From Lederbergia citri (GTDB lineage Bacteria; Bacillota; Bacilli; Bacillales; Bacillaceae_C), in the NCBI RefSeq assembly GCF_018343625.1, contig NZ_JAGYPG010000004.1, positions 251,102 to 315,101 on the forward strand: DNA of 64,000 bases, given 5' to 3'. The notes under the pieces are model-generated. The model did no database searches and was not told where the DNA came from. It was given only the letters and a program-made list of their open reading frames with translations. A program made the translations under genes and the position numbers. This document shows, in pieces, positions 33,647 through 42,515 of the stretch. Every line of letters starts with the position of its first letter. Position 1 is the stretch's first letter.

Positions 33647-34093
33647 ACTGCTTATTATTAATTCTGCAAATTTTCTACCATAATCTCTACATTTCAAAAG
33701 TTCTCCTTCATCTGGATAAACGTCAACTATTAGATTAGGTAGTAGTATATCAGCACCTATATCCTTTATTCTTTCCGAAAATAATTTTATTGCCGCTCCA
33801 AAAGTAGATCTATAATAAGAATCTCCAGAGCCAAAAATAGCAGCTTTTTTCTCCAACAAATTTATATGATCCAATTCCTCAAAGAAATCCATAAATTCAT
33901 CAGGGATATCGCCTTCCCACGTGTATGTTCCAATTAAAAAACCATCATAATCAAGTAAATCAGTCGGGATGGAGTCAAATGCTTCCTTGACTGTAACTTC
34001 CACATTCATTTGTTCTAGACCTTTTATTATTTCTTCCGCAAGTAATGCGGTGTTACCTGTCATACTCGTATATATTACAATAATTTTTGTCAT
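33644..34093 (-). CDS. Flavodoxin
   Basis: 149 aa FMN-binding electron carrier. The phosphate-binding loop YTSMTGNTALLAEEI and the isoalloxazine loops TYTWEGDIPDEF and FGSGDSYYRSTFGAA are intact. Similar to B. subtilis YkuN/YkuP short-chain flavodoxins, which replace ferredoxin under iron limitation. The start is ATG 34093 or 34096; AAAGAG lies upstream. No redox partner adjoins it. Confidence 0.92.
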   Translation of the reverse strand: MTKIIVIYTSMTGNTALLAEEIIKGLEQMNVEVTVKEAFDSIPTDLLDYDGFLIGTYTWEGDIPDEFMDFFEELDHINLLEKKAAIFGSGDSYYRSTFGAAIKLFSERIKDIGADILLPNLIVDVYPDEGELLKCRDYGRKFAELIISS

Positions 34094-34257
34094 CATATTC
34101 ACTCTTTCAAATTGTTCCTATATCATTTTATCAAAAATACATGAAAGAAATTATCACAATGGTGTGAAGATAAAGGGAGCTTTACAAAAATTGACACAAA
34201 AACTTTAAAATTATGTTAATATTATTAAAAAATAACCAATTTAAAAAAGGAAGTAAA

Positions 34258-34836
34258 ATGAGAGAGACTCTTTTGTTTTTAGGGGCTTACATAGTAGGAA
34301 ACATTTTAACAGGTTTTGTTTTAGCTAAGTTTTTTTTTCACAAAAACATCCATTTGGAAGGGAGTGGGAATGTAGGTGCTCGGAACGCGGGTAGAATATT
34401 TGGCAAAAAAGCTTTTGTCATCACGTTTTTAGGTGATGCAGGTAAAGGGGCTATCGTAGTTTTAATTTCGAAATGGCTCGAATTCAGTGTTGAAGCTCAA
34501 ATTCTTGCATTATTCTTTGTAGTACTTGGACACATTTTTCCCATACTACTTCATTTTAAAGGTGGGAAAGGCATGTCAACTTTTATAGGAGGACTATTAG
34601 CTTTTGATCCATTATTATTTTCTGCATTCGCAGGCGTCTTTATTTTATCTTATTTCTTTTTAAAAAGTTTAACTTTAGCCGGTATGTCTGCTGTCCTTTT
34701 TTTGCCAGCCATAATATATTTTTTTACATTCGACTTATACTTAATTCTTTCCGCAATTTTACTTTCTGCCATTGTTATTTTTGCACATCGGCAAAATATT
34801 AGAGATAAATTTTTCAGTGAAAGGAACATCAGCTGA
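34258..34836 (+). CDS. PlsY-like glycerol-3-phosphate acyltransferase family protein
   Basis: 192 aa membrane protein with about five transmembrane segments. PlsY motifs are recognisable: GSGNVGARNAGR (motif 1), HIFPILLHFKGGKGMST (motif 2). PlsY transfers acyl groups from acyl-phosphate to glycerol-3-phosphate, but this copy is linked by a 1-nt stop-start overlap (TGATG) to a GNAT-aminotransferase fusion, not to phospholipid genes, so it is probably a second, specialised paralogue. AAGGAAG precedes ATG 34258; the open frame extends to 34213. Confidence 0.88.
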   Translation: MRETLLFLGAYIVGNILTGFVLAKFFFHKNIHLEGSGNVGARNAGRIFGKKAFVITFLGDAGKGAIVVLISKWLEFSVEAQILALFFVVLGHIFPILLHFKGGKGMSTFIGGLLAFDPLLFSAFAGVFILSYFFLKSLTLAGMSAVLFLPAIIYFFTFDLYLILSAILLSAIVIFAHRQNIRDKFFSERNIS

Positions 34837-36431
34837 TGAGCTTAATTTATAAAATAGCTACTAAACAATCAGAATTCGAACAAATTTTAAAACTAAATTA
34901 CCGAACTTTTGTGGAAGAAATTCCTCAGCATAATGAAAATGAATCTCGTACTTTAATAGATAAGTTTCATAATGAAAATAAATATATTGTCTGCATGAAA
35001 GACGAACAACTAATTGGAATGATCTGTGTACGAAGTAACCGTCCGTTTTCATTGGACGGAAAAATAGGCAAGGTCGAGGAGCATTTGCCTGTTATAGTTG
35101 AAAACCCTTGTGAAATTAGACTTTTAGCTGTGGATCCTCAATATCGAAATGGAAGGGCTTTTTTAGGCTTGGCACAGGCATTGATACGTTACTGCTTAAA
35201 ATTGGGGTACGATGCAGCACTTATATCTGGTACTACACGCGAGCAAAAACTATATGGACAAATGGGATTCCAGCCATTTGCGTATTTAACTGGTGATGAA
35301 GATGCGGCGTTCCAGCCTATGTATCTTACAAAGACAACTTTTGATGAAGGGATTGCTGGGAGAATATTAAAGGAGCAGGTGAATTTTTTACCTGGACCTG
35401 CAACCATTTCCGAATCTGTAAAGGCAGCACTGTCGGCATCGCCATTTTCACATAGATCAAAAGGTTTTGAAACGCTTCTGCAAGCTGTCCAAAATAAGCT
35501 AACTACACTTGCTAATGCAAAGTATGTCCAGATATTACATGGAACTGGCACTTTGGCAAATGATGTTGTAGCTGGACAATTATCGTTGATGTCAGGAAAA
35601 GGGTTAATTTTAGTTAATGGCGAGTTTGGAGAGCGGCTTGTAAATCATGCAGAACGATTTGGCCTTGATTTTGATATTGTTGAAACAGAATGGGGAACCC
35701 CTTTTCGTAAAGAGCATATTGAAGAAGCTGTAAAAAGTGGTGTGCATCATTGGTTATGGGCAGTTCACTGTGAAACGTCCACTGGCGTTTTAAATGATAT
35801 TGAGTTGCTTAAAAGCATTTGTGAATCAAACAATTTACAACTTTCACTAGATTGCATTAGTTCAATCGGAGCAGTCCCGTTGAATTTAGATGGTGTATTA
35901 TTTGCTTCTGGAGTCAGTGGAAAAGCCTTGGCAAGTTATTCAGGTCTTTCATTTGTCTTCCATAATGTACAGGTGAGTCCGAATAAAAATCTTCCAAGAT
36001 ATTTGGATCTAGGTGCTTATGCAGCAGCTGATGGCATTCCTTATTCTCAATCTTCTAATTTAGTAACTGCGCTTGCTGAGGCGTTAAAAAGATATAAAAG
36101 CCCTGAAGTAGAGTTTGATATTATAGAAAAGCGCTATGATTTGATAAGAAACGGCGTGGAGGAAGCTGGGTTAACGATATTATCTGAAAAAAGTGATTCT
36201 GCAAACCCAATCATGACGATTTTGCTGCCAAAAGAGATTTCTGCAAAAGAGCTAGGAGATAATTTATATTTGAATGGGTACAATCTTCATTATGAAAGTT
36301 CTTATTTAAATGAAAGAAATTGGATGCAGATTTCTTGTATTAATGATGTAGGAGAAAAAGACATTAGAAAAATGCTTTCCATTCTAAAAGGTCTTTGTAT
36401 GGTAGATAGAGAGCCTTCTATCATTAGATAA
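34836..36431 (+). CDS. GNAT acyltransferase fused to class V PLP-dependent aminotransferase
   Basis: 531 aa, two enzymes in one chain. Residues 1-165: GNAT/N-acyl-amino-acid-synthase-like domain, with the acyl-CoA region CEIRLLAVDPQYRNGRAFLGL and KLYGQMGFQPFAYL. Residues ~183-520: fold-type I class V aminotransferase (FLPGPATISESVKAAL, HGTGTLANDVVAGQL, Asp in SLDCISSIGAVPLN, PLP Lys363 in SGKALASYSG). Related aminotransferases act on serine, alanine/glyoxylate or aminoethylphosphonate. Translational coupling to a PlsY-like acyltransferase suggests a lipid-linked amino compound (inference). Single transcript with a terminator after it. Confidence 0.9.
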   Translation: MSLIYKIATKQSEFEQILKLNYRTFVEEIPQHNENESRTLIDKFHNENKYIVCMKDEQLIGMICVRSNRPFSLDGKIGKVEEHLPVIVENPCEIRLLAVDPQYRNGRAFLGLAQALIRYCLKLGYDAALISGTTREQKLYGQMGFQPFAYLTGDEDAAFQPMYLTKTTFDEGIAGRILKEQVNFLPGPATISESVKAALSASPFSHRSKGFETLLQAVQNKLTTLANAKYVQILHGTGTLANDVVAGQLSLMSGKGLILVNGEFGERLVNHAERFGLDFDIVETEWGTPFRKEHIEEAVKSGVHHWLWAVHCETSTGVLNDIELLKSICESNNLQLSLDCISSIGAVPLNLDGVLFASGVSGKALASYSGLSFVFHNVQVSPNKNLPRYLDLGAYAAADGIPYSQSSNLVTALAEALKRYKSPEVEFDIIEKRYDLIRNGVEEAGLTILSEKSDSANPIMTILLPKEISAKELGDNLYLNGYNLHYESSYLNERNWMQISCINDVGEKDIRKMLSILKGLCMVDREPSIIR

Positions 36432-36432
36432 A

Positions 36433-36472
36433 AAAGTGAACTGCGCCTCTTTATTGAGGCGCAGTTCCTTAT
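36433..36472. terminator. Bidirectional terminator
   Basis: 12-bp stem GAACTGCGCCTC / GAGGCGCAGTTC between two convergent genes; T-rich on both sides. Confidence 0.75.
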
Positions 36473-36696
36473 TTTACTTTCCTTAATCGACCGAGTTCTT
36501 CAGCCAACGCTTGCATTTCACTCGGGCTAAAATTATCTTTTCTCATAACCATTTCATAGATTTCATGCAGTTCCTCATACATTTCAGAATCCATGCTATC
36601 TGATTTAATTGCTCCTATATTAACCATCTTCATCTTTGTTACAATTTCATTAACCATAAATTCAATATTTTCAGGGGTGTTTTTCGATAAATCCAT
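36469..36696 (-). CDS. yfkK: UPF0435 family protein YfkK
   Basis: 75 aa helical, acidic protein (MVNEIVTKMKMVNIGAI, FSPSEMQALAEELGRLRK) matching B. subtilis YfkK in length and motif. Function unknown. ATG 36696 agrees with family length; ATG 36723 (AAGGATAGG upstream) would add nine residues. Position next to yfkH and chaA homologues is conserved. Confidence 0.85.
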   Translation of the reverse strand: MDLSKNTPENIEFMVNEIVTKMKMVNIGAIKSDSMDSEMYEELHEIYEMVMRKDNFSPSEMQALAEELGRLRKVK

Positions 36697-36759
36697 ATAA
36701 CTTTCATCCTCTCTGTCGTCCATAATACCTATCCTTCCATGTAGGATAAGTATTGTCAA

Positions 36760-36962
36760 GAACAAAAGCAGAAGCGCCTGTACAGCGACGTACAAACTTT
36801 TTAGGGTTCTGACGAGATAAAGGAAACACAGTGAGCCTAAAGGCGAGCCGATGTTGACTTATCGTAGGAAGAAACTGAAAGTTTGCTAGTCGCTAGGCGC
36901 TGGAACTAGACGTGAACTACCTGCTTAAAAGTTATCCAACAAGGTTCCAATCTGTAATTTCC
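36760..36962 (+). repeat. Dispersed intergenic repeat, copy C (~203 bp)
   Basis: Same orientation and length as copy A: AGCGCCTGTACAGCGACG, GATAAAGGAAACAC, ATGTTGACTTATCGTAGG, GTTTGCTAGTCGCTAGGCGC, then the tail with AAAGTTATCC and GTAATTTCC. End arms GCGCCT..GCGAC / GTCGC..AGGCGC pair. Confidence 0.88.
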
Positions 36963-36968
36963 AGGTAT

Positions 36969-37003
36969 GAAAAAATACCTTTCCCAAGCAAGGAAAGGTA
37001 TTT
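36969..37003 (-). terminator. Terminator of the symporter gene
   Basis: Minus-strand stem AATACCTTTCC / GGAAAGGTATT then TTTTTT, 7 nt past the stop codon. Confidence 0.85.
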
Positions 37004-37009
37004 TAGGTT

Positions 37010-38371
37010 TTAAGCGCTTTTTTTCATTTCCGCTTTTTCCTCTTTAATCGTTTTTAACACTTTTCTAGTTTCATGTATGACGACACCAGAGAGACCTAAC
37101 AGTCCAATTAAGTTTGGAATGGCCATTAAACCATTCATAATGTCTGAGAATGTCCAAACGATTTCTAATTCGATAATCGCTCCGATGAAAACAACTAGTA
37201 CAAATATAACTCGATAATAGATCACTATTTTTGCATTGAATAAATAGGAGAAACATTTTTCTCCATAATAGGACCAACCGATAATCGTAGAAGACGCAAA
37301 AAACAATAAACCAAGTGCAACAATGATGGATCCTGTATTTCCGAGGAAATGAGCAAATGATGCAGTAGTTAAATCTCCTGCCTCAATTGATGTGTCACCG
37401 TATAACCCTGCCATAACAATCGTAATTCCTGTAATCGAACATATAATGAGGGTGTCGATAAATACTTGAGTCATGGAAACGAGAGCTTGACGACCAGGCA
37501 TATCCGTTTTAGCGGCCGCGGCAGCAATTGGCGCAGATCCAAGACCTGCTTCGTTGGAGAAGACTCCACGAGCAACCCCATATCGAATAACGGCTCCGAT
37601 TGCTCCACCGGCAACAGCTTTTCCAGTAAATGCATCAGAAAAAATGACTCCGACTGCTTCTGGGATTAAATTAATATTCATCACTAAAATAATTAGTCCA
37701 CCGATTACATAAAATACTGCCATAAAAGGAACAAAGAAGGAAGTTACCCTTCCAATACTTTTGATTCCCCCAATAATTGCAAGCCCAGCAAAGACCATTA
37801 ACACAAGTCCAGTAACAGCTGACGGGACATGGAAAGTCGTATTAACAACCTTGGAAACGGCGTTGGATTGAACAAGATTTCCAATTCCAAATGCAGCAAT
37901 CGCTCCAAAAATGGCAAATAATACTCCTAACCATTTTTGTTTCAAGCCTCGTTCCAAATAATACATCGGTCCTCCCGACATTTCACCATTCTCATCGACA
38001 ACTCGATATTTTACGGCTAAAACAGCTTCGGCGTACTTTGTAGCCATACCAAAAAATGCAGATAGCCACATCCAAAGGACAGCACCTGGTCCACCTAAAA
38101 CAACTGCTGTAGCAACCCCAACAATATTACCTGTTCCCACTGTTGCTGCAAGCGCTGTCATTAATGCTTGAAAATGAGAAATATCGCCTTCTGATTTTTT
38201 ATCTTGTTTAAAACTAAATGCAAGCTTTAACGAATAGGGGAGAAGTCTTAATTGTAAAAATCCGATTCTAATAGTTAAGTAGATTCCAGTACCGACAATA
38301 AGGATGAGCAATGGTATTCCCCATACTTGACCACTAATTGCTTCCAACACTTTTAAAATCTTATCCGACAT
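37010..38371 (-). CDS. Alanine/glycine:cation symporter family protein (AGCS)
   Basis: 453 aa, about ten transmembrane segments, importing a small amino acid with Na+ or H+. Signature blocks: FQALMTALAATVGTGNIVGVATA and GVARGVFSNEAGLGSAPIAAAAA. B. subtilis has several paralogues (AlsT/GlnT, YflA, YrbD); the exact substrate is not decided. Charged C-terminal tail (KTIKEEKAEMKK). ATG at 38371; AAGGAGGG upstream. Monocistronic. Confidence 0.93.
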   Translation of the reverse strand: MSDKILKVLEAISGQVWGIPLLILIVGTGIYLTIRIGFLQLRLLPYSLKLAFSFKQDKKSEGDISHFQALMTALAATVGTGNIVGVATAVVLGGPGAVLWMWLSAFFGMATKYAEAVLAVKYRVVDENGEMSGGPMYYLERGLKQKWLGVLFAIFGAIAAFGIGNLVQSNAVSKVVNTTFHVPSAVTGLVLMVFAGLAIIGGIKSIGRVTSFFVPFMAVFYVIGGLIILVMNINLIPEAVGVIFSDAFTGKAVAGGAIGAVIRYGVARGVFSNEAGLGSAPIAAAAAKTDMPGRQALVSMTQVFIDTLIICSITGITIVMAGLYGDTSIEAGDLTTASFAHFLGNTGSIIVALGLLFFASSTIIGWSYYGEKCFSYLFNAKIVIYYRVIFVLVVFIGAIIELEIVWTFSDIMNGLMAIPNLIGLLGLSGVVIHETRKVLKTIKEEKAEMKKSA

Positions 38372-38522
38372 TTCAGGCTTTCCCTCCTTTTTTAATCTTG
38401 CTTCAACTTAAATTATTCAGAAAAATGTATGGGTATGTCAAGCTTTATTTTAATTTATGTTTTATTGCTCTTTAGAAAGGTAAAACATATACAAAGCTTG
38501 ACTTAGAGATTGAGGTGGTAAT

Positions 38523-39377
38523 GTGGGAAAGGCAAGATTAAAAATTAGAAAAGAAAAAAATAAACTAATGAAATTTATGAAACCATTGATTCGTAAAATA
38601 TTGGATAATGATGTTACTGGAATGGCTGCACAATTAGCTTATTTCTTTTTGCTCTCCTTATTCCCATTACTCTTTTTTGTTGTTACGCTGCTTCCATTTA
38701 CCCCTTTAACCCAGCAGGACATATTTAATTTAATTAAGGATGTTGCTCCAGCTGAAACTATCTTGATGATCGAAAAGACACTTAATGAAATTATGCAAAA
38801 TAGAAGTGGCGGTTTATTGACAGTTGGAATTATTGGTACACTTTGGTCTGCATCAAATGGAATGAATGCATTGATGAAATCTTTGAATCGCGCCTATGAT
38901 GTTAAGGAAAAACGTTCATTTTTTGTTGCAAGATCACTTGCAATAGCTTTTACTTTTGCAATGATTTTCGTATTTATATTTGCGTTATTGATACCTGTTT
39001 TTGGAAAACAAATAGGAATATTCCTTTTTTCAACCTTAGGTTATTCAGACATTTTTTTGAAAGTTTGGGGAGTAGTACGCTGGGCTCTTAGCCCTGTCAT
39101 CTTATTCATTGTTTTTCTTGCTATTTATTATTTAGCTCCAAGCATTAAAATAAGATGCATTACGGCAGTTCCCGGAGCCATTTTTTCAAGTATAGGGTGG
39201 ATAATTGTGTCAATTGGCTTTTCCTTTTATATTTCTCACTTTGGCAACTATTCAGCCACATACGGAAGTATAGGAGGAATCATTGTATTAATGCTTTGGT
39301 TTTATATCACTGCCTTAATCATTATGGTTGGTGGAGAAATAAACTCCCTTATTTCAAGAGAAAAAGATAAATGTTAA
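38523..39377 (+). CDS. yfkH: YihY/UPF0761 family inner-membrane protein (YfkH)
   Basis: 284 aa, six transmembrane segments, formerly misnamed ribonuclease BN. Family blocks: MAAQLAYFFLLSLFPLLFF, LWSASNGMNALMKSLNRAYDV and the C-terminal YGSIGGIIVLMLWFYITALI. No enzymatic residues known. GTG start behind GAGGTGGT (the ATG two bases earlier is out of frame). Precedes chaA as in B. subtilis order. Confidence 0.9.
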   Translation: MGKARLKIRKEKNKLMKFMKPLIRKILDNDVTGMAAQLAYFFLLSLFPLLFFVVTLLPFTPLTQQDIFNLIKDVAPAETILMIEKTLNEIMQNRSGGLLTVGIIGTLWSASNGMNALMKSLNRAYDVKEKRSFFVARSLAIAFTFAMIFVFIFALLIPVFGKQIGIFLFSTLGYSDIFLKVWGVVRWALSPVILFIVFLAIYYLAPSIKIRCITAVPGAIFSSIGWIIVSIGFSFYISHFGNYSATYGSIGGIIVLMLWFYITALIIMVGGEINSLISREKDKC

Positions 39378-39465
39378 ATGAATGGAATTACGGTTATATT
39401 GTATAAACTAAGGAGGCATTTGGAAAAAGATTGGGCGGATATGTAGTATTCGCCGCTATCCAGAT

Positions 39466-40623
39466 GTGATTGATGGTGGAAAGTTAATAAATTTCACTCG
39501 CGATTTAAATGTGTTATGCAAGCAGCTTGCACGTTTTTTAAGAACTAGAGAGGAATTGAAGGCTTTGGTAAATAGAATATTTCTAATTGTCGTTTTCATT
39601 GGTTTTCCTTTAATTGTTATCGGCTCGTTATTGCAGTTTCCAAGTATATTGATATTTGGTCTGTCATGCCTTACTATTATCGGTCTTTCAAGTTTTATGG
39701 GGAGAGCTACTGAAAGTTTGACGATTGTAGTAGGACCACGGATTGGCGGATTATTGAATGCCACGTTTGGAAATGCTGTAGAGTTAATTATTTCGATTTT
39801 TTCATTAAAGGCCGGGCTTATCGGTGTTGTGCTTGCTTCTTTAACAGGCTCTGTAATCGGAAATCTTCTACTTGTAATGGGGTTATCCTTTTTTATTGGA
39901 GGTTTAAAGTTTAAACGTCAAAATTTCAATGTGTTTGATGCAAGACATAATTCTGGGCTGCTTATGTTTGCGGTCATTGTAGCTTTTATTATTCCAGAGT
40001 TATTTTCGAAAAATATGAACGATTCCAAAACCATTACATTGAGTATTGGTGTATCGATTATTATGATTATCCTCTATATAGCTGCTTTGTACTTTAAATT
40101 AGTTACTCATCGAGGCGTCTACAACACAAAAGAATCGAAACAAAATATTAAGCATGAAGAACCTGAATGGGGAAAAGGCAAAGCCATTCTCATTTTGGGT
40201 ATTGCTACATTGGCTGTAGCTTTTACTTCCGAAAAACTTGTTCATACGTTTCATGAGGTAGGAGAAAAATTTGGATGGAGCGAGCTATTCATTGGTGTTA
40301 TCATTGTAGCAATTGTCGGAAATGCTGCAGAACATGCCTCAGCAGTTTTAATGGCTTTTAAAGATAAAATGGATGTTGCAGTAGAAATTGCAGTAGGATC
40401 GACTCTTCAAATTTCCATGTTTGTTGCTCCAATTCTCGTAATTGTATCTTTGTTTTTTCCTATTTCCATGCCACTCATCTTTACGTTGCCTGAAGTAATA
40501 GCAATGGCTACTTCCGTCTTACTGACGATTGTAATTGTTAATGATGGAGAATCAAACTGGTTTGAAGGTGCAACCTTGCTTGCAGCATACTTTATCATGG
40601 GAATCGGTTTTTATTTGTTGTGA
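39466..40623 (+). CDS. chaA: Ca2+/H+ (Na+) antiporter, CaCA family (ChaA/YfkE)
   Basis: Eleven-TM cation exchanger with duplicated alpha repeats: GRATESLTIVVGPRIGGLLNATFGNAVELII and IVAIVGNAAEHASAVLMAFK, each with the catalytic Glu in GNAxE. It expels Ca2+ in exchange for protons. B. subtilis ChaA begins at the equivalent of VNRIFLIVV; here that position has TTG 39565 behind AGAGAGGA, whereas GTG 39466 (given) adds 33 residues and lacks a ribosome site. The in-frame codons before it stay open back past an AGGAGG at 39411. Confidence 0.9.
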   Translation: MIDGGKLINFTRDLNVLCKQLARFLRTREELKALVNRIFLIVVFIGFPLIVIGSLLQFPSILIFGLSCLTIIGLSSFMGRATESLTIVVGPRIGGLLNATFGNAVELIISIFSLKAGLIGVVLASLTGSVIGNLLLVMGLSFFIGGLKFKRQNFNVFDARHNSGLLMFAVIVAFIIPELFSKNMNDSKTITLSIGVSIIMIILYIAALYFKLVTHRGVYNTKESKQNIKHEEPEWGKGKAILILGIATLAVAFTSEKLVHTFHEVGEKFGWSELFIGVIIVAIVGNAAEHASAVLMAFKDKMDVAVEIAVGSTLQISMFVAPILVIVSLFFPISMPLIFTLPEVIAMATSVLLTIVIVNDGESNWFEGATLLAAYFIMGIGFYLL

Positions 40624-40685
40624 AGTGGATAAACAGACAACTTTCGGAAAAACATAAAGGTAAATGATGAAAGGAGTTTGCCTTT

Positions 40686-41483
40686 ATGAAACAATATCGC
40701 TTTGGATTGCAGTTAATGATTATATTTCTCTTAATTTTATCGGGACCTACCGAATTTTCATTTGCAAAAGGGCAACAAAAAGGAGCCATTCAACTGCCAT
40801 CATCTGTGGTAAATATAGCAAAAGAAAATACAGTACCTAACGAAATGGAAGATTTAATCTATTTAAAACCAAGCAATTTTACAAAAGAATTGTTCAAGTC
40901 TTCAAACGAAGCAATTGATAATCCGAATTTAATTCGTATATTGAATGAGTCCTCCATTAATAAGTCCCCGCTTTCAATCGGAATGCGTGCAACGATTTAT
41001 ATGGGGGAATGGCCATTAAATTACAAATCAGCTGAAACAATTCCAAATTGGCAATATCAAAAAATAAACACGAATGTTTACGATAACACAGCTGGGAAAA
41101 TAAACCACCAAATTAATTACGTTCAACAAGTACAAAAAAGGGTTAAAGGCGGCTTAACAGGTCGAGTTCCACATTCAGAAGATGTACAGAAAATGATGCT
41201 AATTAAAGCGATGGAAAAAACAAATCTACCCGTTGCGACAGAAACAGTTATTGGCGCAGGCACAAAGCACTCACAAATTTACAATGTTCATCCAAAGCGA
41301 GTCGGCTACTTACACGCATATGTACCAGCTCTAATAGAAAAAGGAGAAGTAACATATGGAGAAGTATACTTAGTCATTCGAGGAACACAGCGAAAAATAG
41401 CCGTCAAAAACGTAACCTCTCAAAAAATAGGCGCTTGGCTCCCAATCCAAGACCACCTCTCCTTCTCCTTCACCGCAAATTAA
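40686..41483 (+). CDS. yfkD: YfkD-like secreted protein
   Basis: 265 aa with a signal peptide (residues 8-27) and a C-terminal mixed domain (GMRATIYMGEWPLNYKS, VGYLHAYVPALIEKGEVTYGEVYLVIRG) matching the Firmicutes YfkD family. Function unknown; likely extracytoplasmic. AAAGGAG precedes the ATG. It sits between chaA and pdaA as in the B. subtilis neighbourhood. Confidence 0.88.
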   Translation: MKQYRFGLQLMIIFLLILSGPTEFSFAKGQQKGAIQLPSSVVNIAKENTVPNEMEDLIYLKPSNFTKELFKSSNEAIDNPNLIRILNESSINKSPLSIGMRATIYMGEWPLNYKSAETIPNWQYQKINTNVYDNTAGKINHQINYVQQVQKRVKGGLTGRVPHSEDVQKMMLIKAMEKTNLPVATETVIGAGTKHSQIYNVHPKRVGYLHAYVPALIEKGEVTYGEVYLVIRGTQRKIAVKNVTSQKIGAWLPIQDHLSFSFTAN

Positions 41484-41513
41484 AGTGGCGACAGGGTGAA
41501 AGGGGACGGGGCC

Positions 41514-41550
41514 AAAAGGGACAGGTTCAATTGAACCTGTCCCTTTTATT
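41514..41550 (+). terminator. Terminator of yfkD
   Basis: 16-bp palindromic stem AAAAGGGACAGGTTCA / TGAACCTGTCCCTTTT. Confidence 0.85.
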
Positions 41551-41612
41551 GTCAGGAATGTTTTTTTGAGGATGGAAAAATCTAAAGAAAAAGAGTGAAA
41601 GGTGGAATGGAA

Positions 41613-42410
41613 ATGAAAAAGTGGCTGTTAATATTACCAACTTTGTTTCTTATATTTTTTCATGCTGGGAATACTCATGCTATTACTAATAAACCGATTC
41701 ATTGGGGATTTAAAAAAGGGGCTAATGAGAGGCAGGCAGATGCCGGAGAGCAATATGATAAGCTTCTTGAAAAATATGGAGCTTTTTATAAGGGGAGCCC
41801 CGACGAAAAAATATTATATTTAACGTTTGATAATGGATACGAAAATGGTTATACCGCAAAAATTTTAGATGTTTTGAAAAAGGAAAAAGTACCGGCTACC
41901 TTTTTTGTTACCGGGCATTACTTAGAGAGTGCTCCTGAATTATCGAAACGAATGGCAGATGAAGGGCATATTATTGGGAACCATTCATGGAGTCATCCGG
42001 ATATGACCCAAATTAGTGATGAAAAAATAAAATTAGAGCTTGCAAAAGTGAAGGAAGAAACCAAAAAAGTTACGGGGCAGACGAATATGCAGTATTTACG
42101 TCCGCCACGAGGAATTTTGAGCGAACGCACCCTTAAAGTGGCACAAGATGCAGGTTATGTTCATGTCTTATGGTCTTTGGCGTTTAAAGACTGGCAAATT
42201 AACCAACAAAAAGGCTGGAAGTACGCCTATGACAATATTATGGCACAGGTTCACCCAGGAGCGGTCGTGTTATTGCACACTGTTTCCAAAGATAATGCAG
42301 ATGCGTTGGAAAAAGTAATCAAAGACTTAAAAAAGCGTGGGTATATTTTTAAAAGTCTTGATGATTATATGCTGAAGGAAAAAGTGAAAAACCCAATTAT
42401 AGCTCATTAA
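41613..42410 (+). CDS. pdaA: Delta-lactam-biosynthetic de-N-acetylase PdaA
   Basis: 265 aa. N-terminal signal segment (residues 4-21), then an NodB polysaccharide deacetylase domain: LTFDNGYENGYT, GNHSWSHPDM (HxxxH zinc ligands) and RPPRG. The FDNGYENG form is the PdaA signature. It makes muramic delta-lactam in the spore cortex, needed for germination. AAAGGTGG supports ATG 41613; the open frame starts at 41595. Confidence 0.95.
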   Translation: MKKWLLILPTLFLIFFHAGNTHAITNKPIHWGFKKGANERQADAGEQYDKLLEKYGAFYKGSPDEKILYLTFDNGYENGYTAKILDVLKKEKVPATFFVTGHYLESAPELSKRMADEGHIIGNHSWSHPDMTQISDEKIKLELAKVKEETKKVTGQTNMQYLRPPRGILSERTLKVAQDAGYVHVLWSLAFKDWQINQQKGWKYAYDNIMAQVHPGAVVLLHTVSKDNADALEKVIKDLKKRGYIFKSLDDYMLKEKVKNPIIAH

Positions 42411-42515
42411 CGTCTTTTTCGACTCCTACAATAAGAGTTTCAATTTATGCAAGTGAAAAAACTCCCCCCACGATGGTATAATGAATAAACATTTAACCAT
42501 TTGGGGGAGATTTTA

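Noticed and set aside
34258..36431. Acyl-homoserine-lactone or FeeM-type signalling synthase
   Set aside because: The GNAT part is related only in outline; no diagnostic residues could be confirmed without alignment, so no signalling function is claimed.
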